In this document: piece by piece, positions 1-12,940 of the stretch
Position numbering within the stretch: the first letter of the stretch is position 1
Layout: every line of letters starts with the position of its first letter
Assembly (NCBI GenBank): GCA_029204225.1
Contig: CM055111.1
Span: 11,543,999 to 11,607,998 of the forward strand
Length of the DNA: 64,000 nucleotides
Direction: 5' to 3'
From: Diphasiastrum complanatum
Taxonomy: Eukaryota > Streptophyta > Lycopodiopsida > Lycopodiales > Lycopodiaceae
The notes under the pieces: model-generated
Databases searched by the model: none
What the model saw: the letters and a program-made list of their open reading frames with translations, nothing else
Told to the model about the DNA's origin: nothing
Translations under genes and position numbers: made by a program

Positions 1-753
1 TTTTATACTTTTAAAAAATTTCAATCATTACAATTTTTTCAATAAAATTGGACTGTTCGCCCTTTTCAACTTACTGGCTTAAGAATTACTTCATTAAAAT
101 TATCTGTAATTAATGGGAAATAACATTTGGATTCGGGTATTTCCACACTGTATTCCCCCAAAATAATATTGTTGAATAAAGAAATACCTCCAAATACTAT
201 GAATTTTCCACCATTAATTATTTAACAAGTATCTCAAAAGCTTTGGCTTGTTAAATTTTAATGACCACAATCATCAAAACCACAATACCAACAGATCGGT
301 GTTCCACCGATTTGAAAAGGAGAAAATCGAAAAAACACAATCTAACTCCATTTATTGGGAGTACTCATCCTCCGGAGTTAAATGATTTAAATAGCATCGT
401 ACCAAGATATCGAATTCCTAAACTGGGTATATGCCACAGAACTGTACCACTCCCTCAGTTCCGTCAAGATCGGCTTCGAAAAAAAAATTCCCACTGGAAA
501 CCAATTAATACTGCTTGACCACGAACAATGGTACTCAAGTTCCATAAAAACCGGCTTAGCCGAAAATGTCAAAGTTATTATCCAAGATTAAATTTTGACG
601 ACATGTAAAAGCACTGAATGCGGACAATTAGCCAATACCAAAATTGCCGACCGTTTTACAATCAACTTTCTTGACCATATTGTACATGCATGCTCCTTTC
701 TCAGGGGTCACAGCCGCTACCAGTTCAAAGCAGATCTCAGAACGTTGCCTTAC
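1..753. other. AT-rich flank, no supported gene
   Basis: No intact gene is supported here. On the minus strand, about 590-380 reads as coding-like text broken by several stops. It could be the next decayed exon of the gene whose exon lies at 754-919, because a possible acceptor (CATTCAG on the minus strand) lies near 620. I could not place it in a family. The plus-strand open frames at 261-518 and 595-894 show no recognisable motif. Confidence 0.3.
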
Positions 754-919
754 CTGCTGTGCATTGCTGCAGCCAGGCATGTGAACTCATTCAGCTGTGC
801 TCTAAGCACCCTCCGCTCTACAACTCCACGAGCAGCCAGCGCATCAAACGCTGCTTTTCTGGACAGCAGGGCGGAAAGATCCACAACGTTCTGATCTCCA
901 TAACAGCCGTTCCAGGACT
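754..919 (-). pseudogene. Isolated host-gene exon, family unknown
   Basis: On the minus strand a 166-nt open exon is bounded by a good acceptor (TGACTTCAG at about 920-928) and a canonical donor (CAG|GTAAGG, donor at 748-753). It encodes a soluble, Ala/Arg/Leu-rich stretch that includes YGDQNVVDLSALLSRKAAF and ends near FTCLAAAMHSR. The sequence before the acceptor is pyrimidine-rich and GT-rich, as in a plant intron. I do not recognise the protein family. Neighbouring exons are not clear: sequence to the left shows several stops. Whether this is an active gene or an orphan exon cannot be told from this window. Confidence 0.5.
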
Positions 920-1660
920 CTGAAGTCAGTTATAAACAGAGCACCACCACCAAGCAACAGCAAGCACGAAACAAGAAACTAGACTGATTCAAAAGGACAG
1001 GGTTACTGCTCTTCTTCAATATCTCAAGCTATTCACATCCAGAACTTCAAGAGAAGAGTTCATACTTTTATTCCAAACATATGATTCTGATCCCACCATC
1101 AGCAGGATATACAACATCATACTGCTTTTACAGGGAATTGGAAGAATGATCAGAACTATCTTAATATTTAGGCTCTGCTCAAAATTAAAGAAATAGCATA
1201 TGCCTCTCCCAATCAGTGTTCTTAAACATGCAGATTTGCTGGAGGAGTAAAGCAAACTTTAATCCTCAGCATGTAATTTCTGGAATCATCTTCCCACTTT
1301 TGCATACAGTTCATCTTAGTCAGAAAAAATTGATTACAATCAATCTTTCAATGACCAAGTAGACAATGATTCAGAACCTTATGGAGTTATGCTAGTTACC
1401 ATTCCTTAATCCAGCATAAACCAAGCAAGGAGATCTGATCATGCATATCATTCTACCACAAAAGAACCTTCCTTAAAGCATTAGAAATTCAGGAATGAAT
1501 TCTTTACTAAATCACAACATCTTTATCAAAATCATAAAAGTAGAAGAGCACTCTACCACCAAATCTTGAAAAGCATGATTTCATCGAAATTTAGTGAATC
1601 CCACTCCATAATTCCCTTGAGAACATAGCACTCTAATCCCATCCTTGATTGCATCTCATC
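920..1660. other. Probable intron or intergenic DNA
   Basis: AT-rich sequence without supported coding potential. On the minus strand it runs into the acceptor of the exon at 754-919, so at least its left part is probably intron. Confidence 0.4.
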
Positions 1661-1661
1661 C

Positions 1662-2036
1662 GGGCTCTGATACCACTATTAAGACCCTCAAGGATAACCC
1701 CTAAGATGAGGATAGGAGAACACAATAGGAGAGACTATGGAGCCAAACCGCCCAACCAATCCTATATCATACCTGGATCTAGCCCCCAAGCCATGCCATG
1801 TGAAGCAAGAGGAGAAGAGAGAAACTGATAATCTAAACTCAATATGTTGATGAGAGAATCCCCACCTCATTATATAGAGAGTAAAGTCCTGTGCATGAAC
1901 CCATGCAATCTCCATGCATGTCAACTATAAATAGATCACATCTCTTCATGCAGTCCTCCTGCCTATATCCGTCACACAGACATGCAATACTCCATATGTC
2001 TCAATTAGAGTGTTTGGGTCCTCTCAAGGTAATTAG
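1662..2036 (-). mobile_element. Possible copia PBS and LTR fragment
   Basis: GGGCTCTGATACCA at 1662-1675 is the reverse complement of the initiator tRNA-Met primer-binding site used by plant copia elements. To its right lies about 360 bp that could be the matching 5' LTR of a minus-strand element, roughly 1676-2036. Its ends are not TG/CA and no second LTR or gag was found to the left, so this is only a candidate solo or truncated element. Confidence 0.3.
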
Positions 2037-2049
2037 TCACAAATTGGCC

Positions 2050-2535
2050 TCAACATGGAATTAAATCTCGGCGTGACCAATAATCTCGAGTACTGGAGGG
2101 CCGGTCTACCATATTAGGACTATTCCAGGTCCTTAACCGAATATGGCCATAACACAGAGAACCGCTATCCACATGAGCAATGCAATTTGCCAAGAGAGGG
2201 CGAAAGTTAGAAAGGAACCGAGAAGACAAAGCCGGGGCAACAAGAGCCCAACTCCCAAGAAAAGTTGCAGGTGCAGAAGAAACCATAGAGAGAAGACCCA
2301 CACCTCCACAAGAAATGGGTAACCGAGCCTGGTTTTGAGCTGAAAGGGTCTCCACACCATCCAAAGAACCTGGGCCCAAAAGGCGACCAAAAACATCCAT
2401 AAGAGAGCTGTCAAAGGAAGAGAGGAGATGCAAAAAGTCCGGAGTAGGGGGGGAAGTCCGCAACAGATAAGAAGGACGTTGGATGAAGCAAGACGTCAAG
2501 ATGCCAAATGTGACCTCAGGGGGTTGAGAAGGCAA
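2050..2535 (-). pseudogene. Reverse-transcriptase C-terminal relic (non-LTR type)
   Basis: A 161-codon minus-strand frame contains QARLPISCGGVGLLSM followed by ATFLGSWALVAP. I recognise this as the block after the polymerase core in many eukaryotic non-LTR-type reverse transcriptases (LP..GG.GL followed by a small-residue-rich helix). The catalytic YxDD region is absent. A further proline-rich minus-strand open stretch (2496-2929) lies upstream in other frames and may be the decayed rest of the same element. Family assignment is from motif memory only. Confidence 0.45.
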
Positions 2536-2939
2536 TGCAACAAGGGTCGAAGGAGGTTCTCAACCAAGCAAGGGGGCAACAATGCCATGGGAAGAGGTGG
2601 GCGAAGGAGGAACAGAGGGTGTTGAGGCAAGCGAGGAACCCAGCACAGCGCCTGACGCGAACGAGGAGGGGAGTCAGGAGGGGGAGATACAGTTGAAGTA
2701 GGTCGTTTGAGACTGAGAGGACGAAGTAGGGAGATGTCCGAAGCCATGAGAACAACTGTACAAAGGGAACCCTGTGATGGACCACCTCACCAACTGAACT
2801 AAGATCTTTTTTTAAATTTTTTTGATTTTTCTTCACACGGAATGCCGTTAACCTCGATGGAGTCGTCGGCCATTGTAAACCTTTTGCAATAGATTCCGGA
2901 GAACTTGCCCAAACAAAAGCGCCCACCAAAGTTCTGAAA

Positions 2940-4119
2940 GACCAACAATAGGAAATGTTTTGAAAGCTCCACCGCTGCTCCTTTGCTCTAAACTAATTGT
3001 TGATCAAACAAACATGGGTCTGGCAAAGAACTGTGCATAAATTGGCATGCAATTTATGACAGTAGAACATGCACTGAATTTATGAGGAGCTTTTTCAAGT
3101 TCACCTACAAGCCTCCGCTCTCTGCTGCAAAGCTTCGCTCACTATGAGTTGAACTAATCGTTGGTGTAGCAAGAAACTGATTGCTTGTCTGGCAGCCAAC
3201 TAATCGCTTGTGTAGCCGAGAACAGACTGACAGTCGATGCGACAGCAACACGAATGACAGTGGAAAGCCTGCTCAGATTACTCTATCCACCTCCGAGACG
3301 ATGTGAGTTTCCGTAAGCTTTTGAAACTCTATCCATGCTGGATTTACATCATCCAACCCACTGAGATTGTTGGATTAGAAGCCTCCAAGAGCTTCTTTGG
3401 ACTAGACTCTGTTTGCCAAAAGCTACAAAGCTTCTATTGCTTTGTAAAACTCTGGTAGACAGGGCTTCTTGTCACAAGCCAATAGTAGAGAGTAGGAGAG
3501 TCTCTGGCTTAGCATGATTTCTTATTGGACAGAATGTCATTTGCCTGGCTACTTCCATGGCATAATGGGAGTGTGGTTTTTGTCAAACGACCATTTATGA
3601 AACAGAATTGGCATCTGAAAAAACATAATCACCATACGCAATGGTGCTCTGCTCATTTGGCGTTTTAAGTAGATTGAAAAATGGGTGGAAAAAACCTCGT
3701 GTGGAGTAGAGATTTTAGAGAAAACCTCATGTGTGGAGTAGAGATTTTAGAGAAACGATTGATTTGCTCTAATTGTAGTCGTCTTGTTATTTAACACAAC
3801 CATGTTGTCGACCTACTCAGTCTACTCGATAATTAAGTGCCAAAGAGTAGATTGATAGTGTCAAATTCTCCTAAAATATAAACAAGTTCTTAGTCATCAA
3901 GAAGAAATTCATGTAGCTTGACAAACAATCAATTAAAAAAAGAAAGTAATAAACCCAATATGAAGAGTACTTAACAATAAAATAAAGTAGAGTGAAGTGA
4001 TGAAAAGAAATTAAGGGTTTCAAAAGATCAAGAGGCTAGTGTAGAGGTCAATAAATACTAGATTAGTTTCATATAAAGGCCAAAGTCAACAACAGACTAA
4101 TTTAGTAGAATCTGTTTAA
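2940..4119. other. No gene seen
   Basis: Mixed AT-rich sequence without a supported ORF. A short local duplication is visible at 3684-3756, where a phrase reading aaaacctc..tgtggagtagagattttagag occurs twice. Confidence 0.4.
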
Positions 4120-4485
4120 GAGATAAATGGTGAATCCAATAATCAAACTAAGTGCCAATATCAATCTAGATATGACAAAGCCTTTGGACTATATGATCAA
4201 TTTGAGAAACCTAAAGGTCTAGATGAAGAACAAACTAAGTGCAATAGTCGAAGTGTTCTACATGCAAAGTTAATTAACGACCAACCTCAAATTCCATCTG
4301 AGAAATCAAATGTTTATTACCAAATTTTTGGTGTTGACAACCATGTCAAAGGTCAATCTGTTTGCCCGTGTGAACTTGAAGAGCATCGATTGAAGAGAAT
4401 GGTATTCAAGAAAATTTTAAACTCGTTATTTTTGGATATTCAACAAGCAAGAGTGACCAAGATTGATGATGCTATAGATGTGTAA
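4120..4485 (+). pseudogene. Open frame without ATG, unknown
   Basis: From just after TAA 4117-4119 to TAA 4483-4485 one plus-strand frame is open for 121 codons. It starts without an ATG, and the only in-frame Met is near the end (HRLKRMVFKKILNSL). The text is charged and looks protein-like (VYYQIFGVDNHVKGQSVCPC). The same frame continues beyond the stop with isolated stops. It may be a decayed gag-like or host exon. I do not recognise it. Confidence 0.25.
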
Positions 4486-6500
4486 ATTCAACATATCACA
4501 CCATCATCGTATCAATGGTTACCCTAGTTTTATCTTTACAAGAAACCTGGAGATTGAAATAACAATTTAGTCCTTAAACAAATACTTGAAGTCAAAAAAT
4601 TTCACAAATTGTCAAAATATAAAAAACCTTCACAAATAATAATTCCACACTATGATGATTGAGACACTCCAAAAATAGTCAATTACTCTTTGTATAATAA
4701 GTACAAGATTAGATCCAATCATTTGACTATCAGTTATAATGCCTGTAGATACATTACAAAGTAGCGATTAAAAAAAAAAAGTTGTGAACACAAAGAATTT
4801 TCTAGATTCAAGAATGCACATAGAAATCATGAGAACATTTGTAAACTCATTGTTCTAGTTCTTTTCCACCCAATTTTTGTTTTTTTATTATATGTATAGC
4901 CTTCAAATCTAAATGCTAGTTTATTGATATTTGCAAGATTCCTTCATGCTTGATCAATGGTGACAAAGCTCACTAATTACCAACCTCCTATTTTCTTGCA
5001 ACTGAATCTAAAAGAGACATCTAAGAGTGTATCTAGACAAGTAATTACGACAAATATTAGACCACAATGTGTTAGGTTTCAAAATTACACCATAATAGAC
5101 CAGAAGTTACACCTGAGTATTGATTGACAGAGAGTGTCAAACTTTTGACTCGAGCATGTCAGTTCTTACGACATGAGATAACTAAGATGAGACTTTTCTT
5201 TTGTTCTGAAGAAGTCTTAAAGTGTGATGTTGTAAACTTGGTGTGGGCATCGAGCTAGATGCCTTGGATGTAGATTCTATTTGTTATCTTGAGTTTGACA
5301 TGTCACTTTCTAAGTGGTCAAGAGGGATAATATGAGATTCAAGATATTGGAAGTTCACTCTTGATTGTTGCAACATAGGATGTTGCAAGAAGTCAACATG
5401 GATTATTCTTTGTTGAAAGAGAATATTTCGATCGAAAGGTTCCAAATTTCATCTTTGGCGAAGTCATGAAATTCATGAAATCTGTATTCTTCGATTAAGA
5501 GAAACTACATGTATTTTTGTAGGTTAGTAATTTATCAAGATCTACTCTCAAAACTATATATCATGAAGGGAAGAGACTTCCATGCTTAAGATTTTGACCA
5601 TATATGCAAGTTGCGACCATTCGATTTATGTTCAAGATGTAGAGTTTTTTTGACCCTATAACACACAACGATCAACTGAAGTTATAACTTCTGAGATATT
5701 GTATCTATCAATTAAAATCAAAGACTTTTTGTAGCCAGCGTTATCACGCTCAACAAAGCTAAAGTTATTACTTCAAGCCATTGTACTCACTATTGATATT
5801 AATCAGAACTAGCATTTTTGTTCAACTTCAAATATATATGATCAAAATACATCACATGTGTTACATAGTCTCAGGCCTCCACTTTATTTCCTGTTTGAGT
5901 GGCATACTTGTCACAATTTCTGAATCAGTGTGTTAATGAAGGTCTTGCTCTCTCATACTCGAGTTTTTGGTTTTTTTAAGTAATCTACTGGTGAAGTAAA
6001 GAGTGCCCGCCGATGGGGTGGGTGTGTGTGTGTGTTTGTATATTTTTTGTGGGAGAGAAGCTATAAAAATCATGAGAAATATTGTCAATGTACTCAACTA
6101 CCAACCTAAAATAAGAACTCCAATTTAAAGCAAAAATACAAACAATTTCCAAAAGGACGCCCCAAGGGACCATGAGCCTCCCATTATATTATATAATTGA
6201 ATATATTGAATGGGTGTCAATTGAGCGTTCTTCCAATAGTACTCCACAATGATGCTCTATATGCCTCCTCCAACACCTTAACTTATTCTATATACTACAA
6301 TAGCTCCAAATAAAAAGTTGAAAAAATATATGTTTTTTTGCCAAGCTTAGTCATCTATATTCATGGTCAATAAACAAAAGCCTTACATTTGGTGATAACG
6401 ATAATGTGTTTGATACTTACTGCTTCATGAGCGTCTCTAAAGTGAACATCTTGATCTCATGTTAAGAATACGGAGGTAGGGAGATACGGAGAGGGGGGGA
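4486..6500. other. AT-rich DNA, no gene seen
   Basis: About 2 kb with scattered short open frames only. A small (GT)n run lies at about 6019-6036. Nothing else can be supported. Confidence 0.4.
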
Positions 6501-6521
6501 GGGGAGGGAGAGAGGAGAGAA

Positions 6522-6688
<167 letters not shown>

Positions 6689-6766
6689 GCAAATGGCTCA
6701 AGGGGTAGAGGGAGGGAGGGAGCGTGTGATTCCGTGTGTGTATGTGTGTGTGTTTAGAGTTTAGGA

Positions 6767-6884
<118 letters not shown>

Positions 6885-6920
6885 TGTTTAGGGTTTAGGA
6901 AAAGAAAGAGAGAGAGAGAT

Positions 6921-8440
6921 GACCGTTTACCCTAATTGATTGGGGGATGACCGTCTACCCTACCCCCAAGCCTGTTGCTGATGATGGAGGTTTGTTGTGT
7001 TTTCACTGGTCAAAGACTATAAAGTTCTATCATTGGAATTGCTCCATTTTGTTTCTTATCTAAATTGAGAGGAATTTTCCACTTGTAAAATTCTCATTTA
7101 CTCACTGAAAATTCTCTAGTGAATGCAAGCAAGGTAGGTGATAGTAGCATATCATTATTTCCCAAAAATAGTAGTACAAACCTCCATTTTTCAAATGCAT
7201 TGAAATATTTTCTATTCTAGAAGGAATGTTCAATGCTCAAAAGGAAGTAAACGATTGATTGAAAGCAAATTTGGAGGAGGTTGTACTTCATCTTTATCTA
7301 GTAGCCAAACCTACTTTCGATTATCTGTCTACACAACCTACAAAACTTGTAATTTAATTATAGAATGTTTGAGAACACGAAGGTATTGCATGCTCCAAAT
7401 ATGAGATCATTTCAATACATGATTATTAAATAGATCACTGATGACCATCCTGAAATCAAATTCAGCCGATTAAATTGGTGAGTGGCAGGAAATTGAATAT
7501 CTAAACTACAGATCTACATCTAGACGGAAACAAAAATCATAAATCATTAGTAGTAAGTACACACCGACCTTGAAAAGTATAAGCCGAGACAAATAAACGG
7601 CTACTTAGGTCACCTCATAGCTCGGCCTTAGGACCCCTATTTAGGCCCACCGTATGTGGCTTCATGGAAAAGGGGATGAAATCAAGCTTAAGTAATCTTA
7701 TAGTTGTGCCTAAAAGCATTCATTACCTTATCACTTAAGCCAGATGTTGCTTCAACTCATAAAGAGGCCTAATGTTTAATGTGCTCCCCAAAGTTGGTGT
7801 GCAATAGAATTCCATGAATGCATATTTCCATACAGTAGGTATAAGGTGAGGCGTTCTGAGTTAGGGTTAGGCAGAGGGGTTAGGGTCTGGAGTTGGTTTA
7901 TGGGGAGGAGAGGTGGGAAGTAGGACATTGAGTTTTGATATCTCTCTTCTTAATTTTGGATTCTAGCTACGTTAAAATGTTTGTTTAATATGAAAATTTG
8001 ATTATTGTTTAGTTTTCTATGTTGATTAGGGAGGTTGCATTGTGATTTGCAATACTCATGGTATATTATTTTTTTTTAATGTTTTTGAGCAACTACATTT
8101 CTCTGCTTTTAGGACATTTAATCCCTAAAACATTGAGGAAACAGATATGATCAAAAAGTCATCTAAAATTGCCCACATTCTAGAGCATCATTTAGTTCAG
8201 AATCCACAATAGACCTTCTGAAATTAATAGCCAATACAACCTATATTATCATTGCACCATCAATCATGTTGTTATTGAACTTGATAAACATATCACTTAG
8301 AAAGGATAAACTAATGTAGCCATTAAAGAATGTCACGATTAGATTAAACTCTTTCCAATGGCAGAGAAAAATGGGCAAACAGATTGTGGAGAAAAAGGAC
8401 AGCTAGAGGTGCATGAGGTTTGAGAGAGCTGACCTTGATC
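6921..8440. other. No gene seen
   Basis: Unannotatable AT-rich sequence. A short G-rich stretch at 7857-7920 (ttagggttaggc, ggttagggtc) again resembles degenerate telomere-type repeats. No coding frame is supported. Confidence 0.35.
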
Positions 8441-8446
8441 ATTTCT

Positions 8447-9183
<737 letters not shown>

Positions 9184-9522
9184 CTTAGGGTCAGGATGAT
9201 GGATATTGATAAGTTCTGCAGTAATTTCCACTACAATTAGCCCTCCTTTGCTATGCCATGCAGCTATTTGCACTAAGACATGTGTGGGACACCCCAAAAG
9301 TGTGATTGATCTCCTAAGTTGTGGGTGATTGCGCAAAGATCAAGCATAGATTGAATTCCAATATCTATCTCACAAAACTATAGTAAACACAAAATTTATG
9401 ATTGGAATGTAGCAAACCTGATCAAGAGCGATTTTTATCCGGGAAGAGGAAACTGAAAATAAAGTTGCACGAACATAATCCCATTCCTGCCAATTGCCCC
9501 AAGGCACCAGCCTCATCGTCAT
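9184..9522 (-). pseudogene. LAS1: LAS1-like pre-rRNA processing protein, exons 1-2
   Basis: Las1 is the endonuclease subunit that cuts ITS2 during large-ribosomal-subunit maturation in the nucleus. Exon 1 (start ATG 9520-9522 to 9418) encodes MTMRLVPWGNWQEWDYVRAT and then LFSVSSSRIKIALDQ. This matches the conserved Las1 N-terminus (VPW..W.EW..V...LFS.S....ALR). It ends at a good donor, CAG|GTTTGC. Exon 2 (9267-9184, 28 codons) reads IAAWHSKGGLIVVEITAELI, matching the next Las1 block (I..WR.RG.LP..VE.TA). The exon-2 acceptor reads GCAA instead of GCAG, and its donor reads AAG|ATAATG instead of GTAATG. Later Las1 blocks were not found. I call it a pseudogene or dead fragment. The frame is open upstream of the ATG. 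Confidence 0.6.
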
Positions 9523-9829
9523 GTTGCTGGACCAATATTGCAATAGCAGCCTGTCTTTCTTTGCTGCATAAAACCTCCTGCTAATTACGATCCGCCTTCC
9601 CTAGTAGATAGATTGTTGTGGCTTCTCAAATGCCAACACCATAAATAAGCATCCACAAGCAAGAAGTTTGCAAGACAAAATGTTTGATAGCCGTTGAATC
9701 CTCATTCCAGTTTTGTTACATTTACATTCATATCTAATGCTTAACTATTCTTTCTCTACTACTGCTATTTGCAACCGTTCTTAATGTTCTATTTCAGAAT
9801 GATCCATGGCTTTCACGGTTCATCCACAA

Positions 9830-10171
9830 TTAAAGGCTCCACATTCGCAATAGCCTATAGCTTTTGGAGTGAAATAGAGCAATTTCAGAAAGTGTGCCAC
9901 TCATCAACAGTAGAATCCTTTGCAATGAAACTGCAACTGATTTGTGAGCCTTTCTCAATACTATCTCAACATGACACCCTATTGTATCCAATCCTTCTAA
10001 TCGCAGACTCTTGATGGTATCAAGAAGCTCAAGTGAATGGCTCCCGGTGCATGAGGAACTTGTGAAGTCGTTTACATTGTTTGTTGTGTCACATGGCACA
10101 TGAAGAACCGCGATGCCACTAGGCTTTAATGTCCGGCCGATCTCATGAAGGAAGTAGATAGGAGACTGTAC
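9830..10171 (-). pseudogene. Terminal exon, class I SAM methyltransferase
   Basis: A minus-strand exon starts after a good acceptor (TTTAATCAG, 10172-10180) and runs open to a stop at 9830. It encodes IYFLHEIGRTLKPSGIAVLH, the helix-turn-strand block (E..R.LKPGG..V.H) of Rossmann-fold methyltransferases of the Methyltransf_11 type. It ends with a GLDTIGCHVEIVLRKAH tail, as in plant single-domain SAM methyltransferases. The upstream intron contains the (GA)n tract at 10228. The rest of the gene would lie to the right but is not seen before the transposon sequence begins at about 10.6 kb. The exon itself shows no defect, so it is an intact 3' exon of an incomplete gene. The LAS1-like fragment follows in the same orientation. 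Confidence 0.6.
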
Positions 10172-10223
10172 CTGATTAAAGAGGGGGAAATTTAAATTGG
10201 GTGAGAGGCGAGAAAGTAGAGTA

Positions 10224-10353
<130 letters not shown>

Positions 10354-10598
10354 GCCATGTATATGCATGCATAGGGAGGAGGGCCATGCATCCTGCTCCC
10401 CATACATGCATTCTCTTTTTTTGAATTTTTAATTAAAAAAAATGTGTATGCATGGGTGGGAGAGGAGGATGCATGAGTGCACCCATACACATGCGCAAAA
10501 CTGTACATAAGTTTAAATATACATATATAGATATATACATATATATACATATGTGTCTGTATGTATGTATGTATGTATATATATATATACACATAAAA

Positions 10599-10690
10599 AA
10601 GTTACCGCCTTGGTACCGCATTTTCCAAGGCGGCACCATAACCGTGGTACCACCATTATGGTACCGACGGTACCATGGGCCAATATGATA
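10599..10690. repeat. GGTACC-rich fold-back module, left copy
   Basis: A GC-rich block inside (TA/CATA)n DNA is full of palindromes: CCGCCTTGG...CCAAGGCGG, GTGGTACCAC and ATGGTACCAT. It matches 18316-18420 in the same orientation and 18520-18596 in reverse. It lies just outside the left end of the CACTA-like element. Confidence 0.75.
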
Positions 10691-10718
10691 TATATGTATA
10701 TATATATACATACATACA

Positions 10719-10830
10719 TACTAGTGAAGAGTGTTCGGCATTGACAAGGGCAATGGCCGATTTAGGTGGCGGCCGATGATCTGGATGATGGCCGATCTCG
10801 CACATCTCGCATTTCAAATATCAAACATTT
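10719..10830 (+). repeat. Left terminal inverted repeat of CACTA-like element
   Basis: It pairs with 17995-18106. Shared landmarks in order from the end are AAGAGTG, GCCGATTTAGGTGGCGGCCG-like, GATGATGG and CACATCTCGCAT, leading into the first CGAGTC unit. Confidence 0.7.
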
Positions 10831-10834
10831 GAGT

Positions 10835-11455
10835 CTTTGAAAACATTCGAGTCCTTGAAGAAATTCGAAACTTTGAAAAATTCAAGTCTTCGGAAACATT
10901 TGAGTCTTTTGAAAAATTCGACGTGACAGTACAAAATTTCTTCGATCCATCGGAAAAATTCGAGTTGCTAGTTCGATCCTTCGGAAAAATTCAAGTCTTC
11001 GGAGAAATCCAATTCTTCAGAAAAATTCGTGTCATTTCAAAAATTCGAGTCGTTCCGAAAATTCGAGTCGTTCCAAAAAATCGAGTCCTAAAAAGTTCGA
11101 TAGTTGGAAAAATTCGAGTCATTTGAAAAATTCGATCCTTTGGAAAAATTCGAGTCAAGTAATTGGAATAAGTCAAGTAATTGAAAAAATTCAAGTAGTT
11201 CAAAAAATTAGAGTTGTTGAAAAAATTCGAGTCATTGATAAAAGTCAAGTAATTGGAAAACTTTAGTCGTTCAATTCAAGTGGTTTCAAAAATTTGAGTC
11301 GTTCCAAAAAATGTCTTGAACAATTCGAGTCTTTCCAAAAAAAATTTAAGCTTTTGAAAAAAATCAATCCTTTGGAAAAATTTGAGTCGTTCCAAAAATT
11401 CGAGTCTATCGAAAAAGAAATCGAGAAAAAATTTGAGTCTTCAAAAAAAATTCAA
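10835..11455 (+). repeat. Subterminal array of AAAAATTCGAGTC units
   Basis: Dozens of imperfect 12-16 bp units of the form GAGTC-(k)TT-sGAAAAATTC follow each other with variable spacers. The same units in reverse complement fill 17110-17990, and a third block in the same unit order is at 22285-22555. Confidence 0.85.
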
Positions 11456-11700
11456 GTCGGGTCGGGTCAAGTCGGCGGGTCAGGTCGGGTTGAAATTTTC
11501 CGACTCAATGGTAAAAATCTCTGACCCTTGGTCTGGTCGGATTGGGTAAGGTCGGTTTGGGTCTGTTCAAAATTTTTCGACCCTTGGTCAGGTCGGATCG
11601 GGTCATGAGTCTCGGGTCTAGCTTTTCCGACCCAGTGTATTTTTTCGATCCAATAGTAAAAAAATCTGACCCTTGGTCGGATCAGTTCGATTCAAAGTAA
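11456..11700 (+). repeat. GGTCGGGTC-type degenerate repeats
   Basis: Immediately inside the left array the unit changes to GC-richer repeats, such as ggtcgggtc and three copies of ctgacccttggtcgg-like text. No matching block was seen inside the right array. Confidence 0.6.
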
Positions 11701-11903
11701 AACAATAAATCTTTAAAACCGCTTGAATAACTATTGGAAAAGATAAAACACAAATTACTAAAAATCAACTACCTCCTTCCTCCCCATGCAGCAAAAAACT
11801 TTAGAAAGCTTAATTTCTAGTTCTCCCCCACCCCTCTCTTTCTTGGATTTTTCTCCATAAGGCCTCTTCCTACTGGTCGCGAGCAGAAAGAGTCTCGTGG
11901 GGG

Positions 11904-12056
<153 letters not shown>

Positions 12057-12099
12057 GCAAAGGGTGAGATGATGAGCGATCCTAGCTCAAGTTTTTAGT

Positions 12100-12100
<1 letters not shown>

Positions 12101-12179
<79 letters not shown>
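12101..12179. repeat. (AC)n microsatellite
   Basis: About 39 AC units, 48 bp after the GA tract. Read on the minus strand this is again a GT tract near a CT/GA tract, as at 6.5 and 8.4 kb. Confidence 0.97.
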
Positions 12180-12180
<1 letters not shown>

Positions 12181-12670
12181 TCCGGATGATTCGTTAAGTA
12201 GATTGCGAATTGAAAGGTCCCTCCATTCCTTCAGGGAGCTCTAATACCAAAAATTTGACATTTCAGAACCATCCGACGGTAGTATCCCCGGAATCACAAT
12301 ATCCTTAGTATCAGGAGCCACGAGACTACGCCTTGTTCAATGAGGCAAGGTAGATAGAACATAAGAACAAGAGATAAAAATGTCGAAAGATAGAATACAT
12401 ATAGTGCAATCTTAAACTTGTTAGTTGTATCCTGAGACCATGAAACATAGAAATCGCTGATAATACACAACGAAGGAGGAGCAGAACTCCAGCTCTTCTT
12501 TTATATAACTAAGAGAATTACTGCTACTATTAATCCCGCTATAACACCTCCTCTCGATTGAGAATTTTTGTCGGTAGATACAGCACAAAAGCCTACACAC
12601 AGAAGACCAAAAAGTGAGTCTGACAGTGGGCATTCCATCTAAAATTTCTATTTGCACCAGCTGTATACAT
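12180..12670 (-). other. Probable 3' UTR side of captured gene fragment
   Basis: Non-coding sequence that, on the minus strand, follows the stop codon of the putative terminal exon at 12679-12781. No polyadenylation signal was assigned. Confidence 0.25.
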
Positions 12671-12678
12671 GAAACTTC

Positions 12679-12940
12679 TTACAGAGGATAGTACTTCATG
12701 CTCCCTGTTGTAGTAGATCTAGAATATGCCATCGAGGAATGTGGAACAGCCAAGGACATGTATGGTGCCTGGTAATCTGCAGCAAAAGAACATGTCAAAT
12801 ACATAAAAGAAACTGCAGCTTACTTAAAGCAAAGCAGAGGCATCTACAACAAAAATCTTCCATTTGAAAATTGACGACTTGAACGATCCTGGAGGGCAGC
12901 AAGATGGTGGAGCAGGCTGCCATCACCAAACCCATATCAA
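12679..12940 (-). pseudogene. Putative captured host exons, unknown family
   Basis: On the minus strand an acceptor (CTTTTGCTGCAG, about 12778-12789) opens a short terminal exon. It reads YQAPYMSLAVPHSSMAYSRS and ends KYYPL before a stop near 12680. About 100 bp upstream (12940-12865) another coding-like stretch reads YGFGDGSLLHHLAALQDRSS in a compatible style, but its splice sites are unclear. I do not recognise the protein. Since it sits between the arms of the CACTA-like element, it may be a transduplicated gene fragment, or the arms may merely bracket host DNA. Confidence 0.35.

Noticed and set aside
10433-10744. Tyr/Ile-rich ORFs around 10.4-10.7 kb on both strands
   Set aside because: They are produced by (TATA/CATA)n repeats and the GGTACC module.
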